From Aureococcus anophagefferens (Eukaryota; Sar; Pelagophyceae; Pelagomonadales; Pelagomonadaceae), in NCBI RefSeq assembly GCF_000186865.1, contig NW_008705573.1, positions 672,983 to 736,982 of the forward strand: 64,000 bases of DNA. Direction: 5' to 3'. The notes below the pieces were generated by a model, which was not told the DNA's origin, made no database searches, and saw nothing but the letters and a program-made list of their open reading frames with translations. The position numbers were made by a program, and so were the translations under genes. Numbering within the stretch: position 1 is the first letter of the stretch; every line of letters starts with the position of its first letter. Positions 49,634 to 57,010 of this stretch are shown one piece after another.

Positions 49634-51190
49634 TTATCGCTCGCCGAGGCGCCACGCCGTCGAGCGCCGCGGCCCCGACCCGAGGCGCGCGGACCGCGTC
49701 GACGACGGCGCCTCGGGGAGCTCGACGGCGGCCCCGTCGAAGGTCTTCTGCAGCGGGTTCGCCGTGAAGCTGACGGGCGACGACGCGCCGCGCGGCGCGC
49801 CCCCGTCCGGCGCGCCCGGCGCCTGGGCAGGAAAAGGGTGATTCAACGTCGCTTCAACGTGAGTGTTCCGCGCGCGCGCGTTCTAGAAAAAGCATCTACG
49901 CTTCGAGACCGTTCCGAGAGATGATCGCTCGTCCAAAAATCAGCCGAAACGAGTGAAAAACGGCCGAGATAGGAGCCTTTGAAGTTGGGAATTTCGCTCT
50001 CTTTTCCTGCCCTGCCCGGCGCGTCTCCGCGCCGGAGGAGCACGCAGCGCCGGTAGCCGTTGGCCAGCACCGCCGCGAGGCTCACGGCGAGCGTGGCGAA
50101 CTCCAAAACGCTGTCCGGCGACGGCGCGAGCACGGACACGATCGACGTGGCGGCGGTGACGCCGTGCTTCGCCAGGTCCACGGCCAGGGAGACGCGGCTC
50201 GAGAAGACCGTCGGGAACGACCGCGCGTAGTGCTTCAGGCCAAAGTGCTTCAGCCGCAGCACGCCCGCGTCGTCGCGGTTCCGCGCGCTCTCGCGCCAGG
50301 GCAGGAGCGGGATGAGCTCCGGGTCCAGGGCCACGAAGGCCGCGATGACGAGNNNNNNNNNNNNNNNNNNNNNNNNNNNNNNNNNNNNNNNNNNNNNNNN
50401 NNNCGACGCGGAGCCGGACGAGGAGCGCCGCGGACGCGAGCGCCGCGCACGCCACGACGGCGACCTCCACGTAGAAGAGGACGCGCCGCGTGTACCAGAG
50501 TTCGATGAGAAAGCACGCGACGAAGCCCGCGTCGCAGACCGACAGGAGCAGCAGCGTCCGCTTCTGCGCGTCCGACACGCGCGACTCCGCCACGACCAGG
50601 ATGGGCTCGAGGACGGCCAGGAGCCCCAGCGCGAGCACGCCGAGCGACCGCAGGATCCACCGGTACCAGACCGTGCGCTTCTCGGACCGCGACCACGCGA
50701 TCCCGCCCGCGTCGAAGAGCGCCAGCTCGTCGTCGTCGTCGGCGGCGGCGGCCGCCGCGGCGTCGGTCGGCGCGCGCGTGCCCCGCGACGGCGCGCGCGA
50801 CGGCGCTTCCGACGACGGCGCTTCCGACGACGGCGCCCGCCGCTCGGCGGACGGCGCGGCCGACGGCTCCGCGGGCGCGACCGTGGGCGCGTACGTCGGC
50901 CGCCGCGTCGGCCACGGCACGGGCCGCGGCGTCGGCGGGTGGCAGTTCGACGCCTCGCACTCGATCCACGCATTATCGTAGGTGATGCCATCGGCCTCCA
51001 CGGCGGTCGCGCACCAGGGGTAGCGGTAGCTGCCGCTCGCGCTGCTCTCCCATACGTCCGTGCAGCCGTCATAGGTCACGCCGTAGTAGATGAACGGAAA
51101 GATGCAGCCCTCGGGCTGGCAGTCCTCGAAGTCAAAGGTCTGGCCGGCGGCGATGGTCGTCGCGGCGGCGAGGACGAGCCGGCGAAACAT
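49634..51190 (-). CDS. FN2-transmembrane protein, paralogue Y (lacks WW domain)
   Basis: Exon 1 is 51190-50023 and contains an assembly gap; exon 2 is 49822-49634. It is collinear with X: signal peptide, FN2-like domain (G-C-I-F-P-F-I-Y-Y-G-V-T-Y), P-T stalk, the same W-Y-R-W-I-L-R-S-L-G-V membrane block, and L-D-P-E-L-I-P-L-L-P-W-R. It ends R-L-G-S-G-P-R-R-S with a stop where X goes on into a WW domain. The 51 N at 50353-50403 lie where X has 50 bases, which explains the apparent frame change across the gap. About 450 aa. This tandem duplicate has diverged in its tail and introns. Confidence 0.75.
49823..50022 (-). mobile_element. Introner family A copy 5 (200-bp intron, GC-AG)
   Basis: Perfect duplication GCGCCGGG on the coding strand (50015-50022 and 49815-49822). 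The intron begins GC and ends AG, phase 0, restoring R-G-D-A-P-G-A-P-D. No insertion exists at the matching place in paralogue X. Confidence 0.92.
50353..50403. other. Assembly gap (51 N)
   Basis: Unknown bases inside paralogue Y. Alignment by eye with paralogue X predicts 50 bases here. Confidence 0.99.
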
Positions 51191-51358
51191 GCTCGTCGCG
51201 AAGCGGTCTGATTCCAGCCTTCAAGCGGCTCCTCGTCTCCAAGCAGCACCTCGACTCGATATCAAGCAGCTCCTCGACGACGACGTCGATGGAGGGGCTG
51301 CCCCGCGCATCGACGATCGACGTCTCGGCAGCATCGGCCGCATCATCAGAGCGCGCTC

Positions 51359-52348
51359 ATGATGCCGTCGCAGTGCGGCGGCAGCGGTGTGGCAATGGGA
51401 TCTTCACGTTCTTGGGCCAAGAACACGCGCCGCAAGAGCATGCTCAAGAACACGCGCTGCATGCTCTGCCTGCTCGCCACCGGTAGCGTTGCGCTGGCGC
51501 CGAGCCGCCTCGTCGACGTCGCACCGCTCGCGCCGAGCCGCCTCTTCCGCCACGCGACGCCCCAGCCGCTCCGCGCCGAGGAGGAAGCCTTCCTCGCCGC
51601 CATCTCCTGCGACGGCGACGACGAGGCGCGCGCGCAACACATCTACGCGACGTACGGCGTCGTGCGGCTGCTGGAAGCGACGGCGAACGCCGACGCGCTC
51701 GTGCGCCAGGGCACGGCCGCGGGCGTCCCCGCCGACGCGTTCGGCCAAAGTTCGCGCGACGACCGCTTCACGATCCTGCTCCGGGGCACGGCGGAGAAGT
51801 GGGTCGGCGACGGCAGCGACGTCACGCACGACACCCGCGGCGACGGCATCCTCGCGCTCCAGGCGCCCGCCGTCGCCGCGCTCCTCGACGACGACGACGC
51901 GGCCTGGCGCAGGGTCTGCGGCGACGAGAGGATCGTGAGCCTCGCGGAGATGGTCGTGTCGAACCCGGGCGGCAAGCCCCAGAACTGGCACTACGACGGC
52001 GTCGGCGCCACGGCCCAGGTGGCCCTCGTCGACGTGACCTGCGTCATGGGGCCCACGGAGCTCGTGCCGCGCGTCATGCCGGCCGGCTACGTCTCCGGCC
52101 GGAACCGCCTCGCGCGCGCGGTCTTCGACGTCGAGACGCTCCTGACGCGCGCCGCCTGGGCCCTGGCGCGGCCCTTCGCGCCGTGGTTCGTCGACCGGGG
52201 CCTGCGCCCGGCGACGGTGCGTCTCACGGCGCCGAAGGGCTCCGTCGTCGTCTACGACTCGGCCATGTTCCACCGCGGCGGGGAGAACCGCGGCGAGGCG
52301 CCGCGGCCGATCCTGGCCATCCACGTCCGCGACGACCCTAACACCTAG
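51359..52348 (+). CDS. PhyH-type Fe(II)/2-oxoglutarate dioxygenase, plastid-type leader
   Basis: 329 aa from 51359, or 302 aa from the ATG at 51440. The second start gives a clean leader: M-L-K-N-T-R-C-M-L-C-L-L-A-T-G-S-V-A-L-A-P. The jelly-roll core carries N-W-H-Y-D-G (HxD iron ligands), V-V-V-Y-D-S-A-M-F-H-R-G (distal His), and R-P-I-L-A-I-H with the Arg likely for 2-oxoglutarate. It hydroxylates a small molecule or lipid; substrate unknown. It is convergent with the Sel1/AT-hook gene, with one base between the two stop codons. Confidence 0.8.
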   Translation: MMPSQCGGSGVAMGSSRSWAKNTRRKSMLKNTRCMLCLLATGSVALAPSRLVDVAPLAPSRLFRHATPQPLRAEEEAFLAAISCDGDDEARAQHIYATYGVVRLLEATANADALVRQGTAAGVPADAFGQSSRDDRFTILLRGTAEKWVGDGSDVTHDTRGDGILALQAPAVAALLDDDDAAWRRVCGDERIVSLAEMVVSNPGGKPQNWHYDGVGATAQVALVDVTCVMGPTELVPRVMPAGYVSGRNRLARAVFDVETLLTRAAWALARPFAPWFVDRGLRPATVRLTAPKGSVVVYDSAMFHRGGENRGEAPRPILAIHVRDDPNT

Positions 52349-52349
52349 C

Positions 52350-53357
52350 CTAGCGCGCCTTCGGCGGCCGGCCGCGCTTCCGTTTCGCGGGCGGCGCGTC
52401 CGGCGCCGGCTCCGGCGCGCGGACCTTCGGCGGGCGGCCCCGCTTGCGCTTCGGCGGCGGCGGCGCGGGGTCGTCGCTCTCCTCGGGCGGCGGCGGCGCG
52501 GGGTCGTCGTTCTCCTCGTCCTCTTCCGGCTCGTCCGCGGCCTCGTCGTTTTCGGCGTCGGCCTCCGCTTCGTCCGCGACCTCCTCGTCGTCGTTCGCGG
52601 CCTCCTCGCGCGCGTCCTCGGCCTCCTCGACTTCCGCTTCGTCCGCGACCTCCTCGGCCTCCGCTCCGTTCGCCTCCTCTGCGGCCTCGTCGGCCTCCTC
52701 GTCGTCCGCGTCCTCCTCGTCTTTCGCGTCCTCCTCGTCTTTCGCGGCCTCCTCGTCTCCGGCCTCTTCTTCCTTCGCGCCCGCGTCGTCCTCCTCGTCC
52801 TTCGCGCCCTCGGCCTCGTCGTCCTTCGCGCCCGCCTCCGCGTCCGCCTCTCGCGCGCGCGCCTCCGCCGCCTCGGCCCTGGCCTTCTCCGCGGCCTCGA
52901 CTTTCGCCGCGCGCTGCTTCTCGAGGGACTCGGCCCAGAGCGCCTCGGCGCGCGGCGCGTCCTCGGGCACGCCGTGGCCCTCGAAGTAGCAGTAGCCCAG
53001 CGCGTCCATCGCGTCCGTCGAGCCGCGCGCGGCGGCGACCTCGAGCCATTTCACGCACGTCTTCTGCGACCGCACGAAGCCGCCGGCGTCGTCGCCGTCG
53101 CGGCGGCCGCAGTAGTGGAGCGCCGCCAGCGCGACCTGCGCGTTCAGGTCGCCGCGCACGGCCGGCAGGACGCGCGTCTCCTTGAGGCGCTTGTTGTTCA
53201 CGCGCAGCCGGAGCTTGCCGCCGCCCGTCGCCGCGGCCCTGCCGTAGGCCTCCGCGGCGGCGGAAAAGTCCTTCGCCGCCTCGTGGCGCTTCCCGACCTC
53301 GTAGAGCGCCGCGACGCCATCTTCGTGGCTGCCCTCGGAGGCTGATGATTCGTCCAT
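52350..53357 (-). CDS. Sel1-repeat protein with acidic tract and two AT-hooks
   Basis: 335 aa from the ATG at 53357. Residues 20-165 contain TPR/Sel1-like helices (A-L-Y-E-V-G-K-R-H-E, A-A-A-R-G-S-T-D-A-M-D-A-L-G-Y-C-Y-F-E-G-H-G-V). Next is a run of about 130 residues of Glu/Asp/Ala. The C-terminus has two K-R-K-R-G-R-P-P-K AT-hook motifs separated by Pro-rich sequence. AT-hooks bind the minor groove of A/T-rich DNA, so a nuclear or chromatin role is inferred. That is notable in a genome this GC-rich. Confidence 0.75.
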   Translation of the reverse strand: MDESSASEGSHEDGVAALYEVGKRHEAAKDFSAAAEAYGRAAATGGGKLRLRVNNKRLKETRVLPAVRGDLNAQVALAALHYCGRRDGDDAGGFVRSQKTCVKWLEVAAARGSTDAMDALGYCYFEGHGVPEDAPRAEALWAESLEKQRAAKVEAAEKARAEAAEARAREADAEAGAKDDEAEGAKDEEDDAGAKEEEAGDEEAAKDEEDAKDEEDADDEEADEAAEEANGAEAEEVADEAEVEEAEDAREEAANDDEEVADEAEADAENDEAADEPEEDEENDDPAPPPPEESDDPAPPPPKRKRGRPPKVRAPEPAPDAPPAKRKRGRPPKAR

Positions 53358-53415
53358 CGCGCCTTGGCCTTGGGTCAACAACCGTTCAATCACGGTTCAA
53401 AAACCGGCGTGTGCA

Positions 53416-53817
53416 ATGGCCGGGTCGAGGAGCGCCGCGTCGAGCCCCAAGCCGCGCCGCAGCTCGCGCCTCGCGAGCCTCGAGAGCACGGAGTCGCCGC
53501 AGCCGACGTCGCCGCAGCCGTCGCGGGCGAAGCGCGCGCGCGCCGCCGGCGACGACGACGACGCCGCCGCGCCGGCGACCGCCGACGCGGACGCCGCCGC
53601 CGCGCCGACGACCGCGGCGCGCGACGACGACGCGTCGTCGGAGCCGCCGTCGCCGTCGCCCGCGCCGCGGCGGCGCAAGGTCGAGAGGTCGGCCTGGTCC
53701 GCGACGTTCAACGCCGACGCGGTTCGGGAGTTCGCGCGCCTCAGGGAGCACTTCGCCGTCGACATCGACCGCCACAAGCTGACCGTGCTCGACAAGGGCG
53801 AGTGGGTCGAGGGCTAG
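53416..53817 (+). CDS. Small basic/acidic protein, unknown, possibly nuclear
   Basis: 133 aa. The first 90 residues are Ser/Pro/Arg- and Asp/Ala-rich and disordered, with basic clusters (R-A-K-R-A-R, P-R-R-R-K). The last 40 residues are ordered: W-S-A-T-F-N-A-D-A-V-R-E-F-A-R-L-R-E-H-F, then K-L-T-V-L-D-K-G-E-W-V-E. No family is recognised. It is divergent with the AT-hook gene, with start codons 58 bp apart. Confidence 0.5.
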   Translation: MAGSRSAASSPKPRRSSRLASLESTESPQPTSPQPSRAKRARAAGDDDDAAAPATADADAAAAPTTAARDDDASSEPPSPSPAPRRRKVERSAWSATFNADAVREFARLREHFAVDIDRHKLTVLDKGEWVEG

Positions 53818-53979
53818 CCCGACGACGGGCGCGCCCGGGCGGCGGACTCGCCCGGGCCCGCGTAACGCGCGCTGTTGTGTTCCGCGGGGGAGCCTCCTCG
53901 GGGGCTGCGCCGCCGAGACCGGCCGGCGCGGGGCGACGCTCGGACGAGTGTGTTACGACCGCGCCGGTCGGGCCCGCGC

Positions 53980-55727
53980 TCAGCGGTTGAGGGACGATAT
54001 GGAGTCGAAGATGGGGAGCTCCGTGAGGACGCAGACGTTGTAGACGACCTCGAGGCAGAGGAACGCGACGAAGAAGATGAGGACGTTGCGGCTGCCGAAG
54101 GAGTCGGCGAGCCGCGCGCCGAAGAGGCTCCCGAGCCAGGTGCCCGGCAGCGAGACGAGCCAGAGGCACACGGGCACGAGGCCGACGATGAAGTAGTACG
54201 TCGCCGCGATCGCGCTCACGAGGCCCACGACCTGCGCCGAAATCAACCGCTGCGGTCCTGACCAAACTTCAGACCTCTCGAGCTCGGTCAAATCGGCTGA
54301 TGTTTGGACGAATCGATGGCTCTCATCGAGTTCTCCACGGAAATCAAGTCGCGTCGAAACCGTCGCATACGCCCACATTGAAGTCGGGTCGAAGATGTGA
54401 TTCGAGACGCGGCCGGCGACGGTGATGCACGACACGCCCGCCTGCGTCGTGTCGACCTCGACGCGCCGCGGGTGCATGGTCAGGAGCATGTAGAGCATCT
54501 TCTCGATGCCGATGCCGATGAAGCCCGTGATGATGCCGCCGAGGAGGCCGACCGCGAGGATCGACTCCCGGGGCACGTGCGGCTTCTGGTTGTCGGGGAC
54601 CTGGGCAGGAAACGGGTGATTCGACGTCGCTTCAACGTGAGCGTTCCTGCGCGCGCGCTCCAGAAAAACGCATCCGTGTTTCGAGGCCGCTCCGAGGGAT
54701 GATCGCGCGTCCAAAAATCAGCCGAAACGAGTGGAAGGCGGCCGAGCTCGGAGCCTTTGAAGTTGGGAATTCGCGCGCTTTTCCTGCCCTGTCGGGGACG
54801 ACGTCGGCCGCGTCGGCCTGGTCCATCATCTCGCGCCAGGACCCCGCCGACGGCCGGCGGCGCATCGTGCCCCGCGGGTTCTGGAGGTCGTGGACCACGG
54901 AGATGATGAGGACGACGACCTGTGTGGAAATCAACCACTGGTTTGGGGGGGGGGGCACCAAACTTCAGAACTCTCGAGCTCGGTCAAATCGACGTCGATT
55001 CGGCTGATTTTTCGACGAATCGATTGCTCTCGTTGAGTTCACGAAGCACGGCAGAAGAGCTCGTGTCGAAACCGTCGCATACGCTCACATTGAAGTCGGG
55101 TTGAAGATTTAGTTTCCACACGGACGACGACGACGATCGTGAAGATGAGCAGCACGTACCACTCCGGGTCGCCGAAGAAGTACCTAGAGATTCGAAGTCG
55201 AAAGCGGTCGAAGAAACAAGACGCCGAAGGACGCGCTCGAAGACGAAGAGCGTGAGGGACACGCCGATGCCGCCGGAGAACGTGCCCCAGAAGAGGATGT
55301 CGTGCAGGAACACGGCGTAGGCCTCGTAGACGATGAACGACCCGGGCACGAAGAGCCCGACGCCGATCATCTGCGTCGCCGCCGCGTAGGCCACGGCCTC
55401 CGACGGCGAGAAGCCCGCGAGCATGAGGATGGGGAAGAAGACGATGCCGCCGGCGACGGGCGCGCCCGCGGACGGGATCGTCGACGCGAGGCCCATGAGC
55501 GGCCCGTACCAGTACTTGGCGAGCTCGCTCGGCGGGTAGAGGACGCAGGGGATCGTGATCAGGAGCGCCAGCAGCGCGCTGCAGTAGGCGAGCTTCGTCC
55601 AGGTCATGGGCGTGTGCGTCGGCTCCGGCTCCGGCGCCTCGCCCTCGTCGCGCAGCTTGACGAACTCGGCGTGCTCCTCCTCGGGCACGAGGGCCTCCTC
55701 CTCGCCGCCCTTCCGTTCCACGTACAT
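53980..55727 (-). CDS. TauE/SafE-family anion exporter with three introner introns
   Basis: Exons: 55727-55237, 55183-55132, 54919-54800, 54600-54421, 54231-53980 (364 aa). Two TauE/SafE halves are visible. The first has G-A-P-V-A-G-G-I-V-F-F-P-I-L-M-L-A-G-F-S and A-A-A-T-Q-M-I-G-V-G. The second has G-L-L-G-G-I-I-T-G-F-I-G-I-G, V-P-V-C-L-W-L-V-S-L-P-G-T-W-L-G-S and G-A-R-L-A-D. About eight membrane segments; no signal peptide. The family moves sulfite, sulfoacetate or other anions. Intron 1 (55236-55184, 53 bp) fits only as GC-AG. Introns 2-4 are introners B, A and B. ATG at 55727; no ATG lies upstream in frame. Confidence 0.8.
54232..54420 (-). mobile_element. Introner family B copy 3 (189-bp intron, reverse, degenerate)
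   Basis: Flanks GTCGCCGG and GTCGTGGG match at 6 of 8, and the terminal repeats have lost the TGTGTGG core, so this looks like an older insertion. The length is divisible by three and the frame has no stop. It lies in the opposite orientation to copies 1, 2 and 5 relative to the gene. GT-AG. Confidence 0.82.
54601..54799 (-). mobile_element. Introner family A copy 6 (199-bp intron)
   Basis: Perfect duplication GTCCCCGA on the coding strand (54792-54799 and 54593-54600). Termini are CAGGGCAGGAAAAG and TTTCCTGCCCAG. GT-AG, phase 0, restoring A-D-V-V-P-D-N-Q. The interior is the most diverged of the A copies. Confidence 0.92.
54920..55131 (-). mobile_element. Introner family B copy 4 (212-bp intron, reverse)
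   Basis: Duplication GTCGTCGT (55124-55131 and 54912-54919), placed in a GTC repeat that codes Val-Val-Val. Termini are CCGTGTGGAAACT and GATTTCCACACAG. GT-AG, phase 0. The interior contains a run of 12 G on the plus strand near 54945. Confidence 0.9.
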
Positions 55728-55952
55728 GGCGGCGTCGCGGACCGCGGACCGCCGGGTCCGGGGCAGCCCGGCGGACCACAGGGGCTTCGGATGACGGCGC
55801 AGAGAGAAGATGTAAAACTCAACACATGTGCTCGATGGCAAACCTCATTCAATGTCAGCCTTTGTTTTCGTGCACGAAATCTTCCGGTGGATCGGCGTCT
55901 GCTCCGTCGAAGCCGACGCGGGCGCGATCCTCGACGCGTCTCGCGTCTGAAG

Positions 55953-56879
55953 ATGCTGGAGAGGCTCGCCTTTGCAGCGCTGCTGTCGGCGTCGTCCGCG
56001 GCCCAGGCTAGGCCCCTCGTCGTTCGAGGCGGCAGACACGGCGAGGTCGCCGGCATCGATCCTTCGGTGTTTTCCGCGCAGCAGGCACAGCGCAGAAGCC
56101 CTGCACCGCGGTTGAGGTACGCTTTTGTTGGCGACCGGCGCGGCAGCCTGCGAGACAAACACCTGCGAGACAAAAAGTCGCAGGAGCAGTGGAAGCGCGA
56201 CCTCCGGGACGGCGTCGCCGTCGGCGCCGTCGGCTCCCGCGCGCGCATCGTCTTCGTGATGGGGCGCACCATCGCGTCGGCCCTGGCGCGGCCGCACCTC
56301 CTCTTCGCGTCCGCGACCATGGCGCTGGCGCAGTACTCGAACAGCTTCCACGGCGGCGGCGGCCACGGGGACGTCGCCGGCATCAACCTTTCGCATTATT
56401 CCGCGGAAGCCGTCGCGGCTCGGCAGGCGCAGCTGAGCGGCCCCGCACCTCCGTTGAAGTACGCGACCGTGCTCGGCGACGTGCGCGGCAGCCTGCGCGA
56501 CAAGAAGGCGCAGGAACACTGGAAAGGCGACCTCATGGACGGCGTCGCCGGCGGCGCCGTCGGCGCCGGCTGCGGCGTGGCCTACAAGATGGGGCGCACC
56601 ATCGCGTCGACCCTGTGGACGAACGCCGTCTTCGCGTCCGCGACCATCGCGCTGGCGCAGTACGCGAACGTCATCCACATCGACACGAGCCGCGCGCGCG
56701 AGCTCGTCGGGGGCGTCCTGCCGGCGGCGACGACCGCCTTCGAGCGCTACCGGCCGGCGCCCAAGGTCCTGTGGAAGGACCTCGAGGCCCGCGCGAGGGA
56801 CCTCGAGGCCCGCGCGCGGCGCAACGAGCACCGCGCCGCGGGCGTCGTCGCGGGCTTCGTCGCCACCCTCGTGCTCTAG
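55953..56879 (+). CDS. Internally duplicated FUN14-like protein
   Basis: 308 aa. A signal-type leader is followed by two copies of a module of about 100 residues. Each has G-G-x-H-G-(E/D)-V-A-G-I-(D/N), R-G-S-L-R-D-K, W-K-x-D-L-x-D-G-V-A-x-G-A-V-G, M-G-R-T-I-A-S and a hydrophobic F-A-S-A-T-x-A-L-A-Q-Y. The Gly-rich membrane helices and closing A-Q-Y resemble the FUN14/FUNDC1 fold. The C-terminal tail is charged with a last hydrophobic stretch. The duplication is visible in the DNA (55.98-56.35 and 56.36-56.69 kb). The family is a tentative call. Confidence 0.58.
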   Translation: MLERLAFAALLSASSAAQARPLVVRGGRHGEVAGIDPSVFSAQQAQRRSPAPRLRYAFVGDRRGSLRDKHLRDKKSQEQWKRDLRDGVAVGAVGSRARIVFVMGRTIASALARPHLLFASATMALAQYSNSFHGGGGHGDVAGINLSHYSAEAVAARQAQLSGPAPPLKYATVLGDVRGSLRDKKAQEHWKGDLMDGVAGGAVGAGCGVAYKMGRTIASTLWTNAVFASATIALAQYANVIHIDTSRARELVGGVLPAATTAFERYRPAPKVLWKDLEARARDLEARARRNEHRAAGVVAGFVATLVL

Positions 56880-57010
56880 CACGCCCGTGTCTCCGGCACA
56901 CCGCTTCCCCGGGCGGCCACCGTCCGGGGCTTTAATTAATGATATGTGAACCAATACGGCCGCCATCTGCGAGGAAACGAAAGATAAAATTAAAGCCGAT
57001 AGCGCGTCGC

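Noticed and set aside
54922..54960. Run of G near 54945 as a possible G-quadruplex or assembly artefact worth its own feature
   Set aside because: It is a single homopolymer inside introner B4. Length is likely unreliable and there is no set of four G-tracts.
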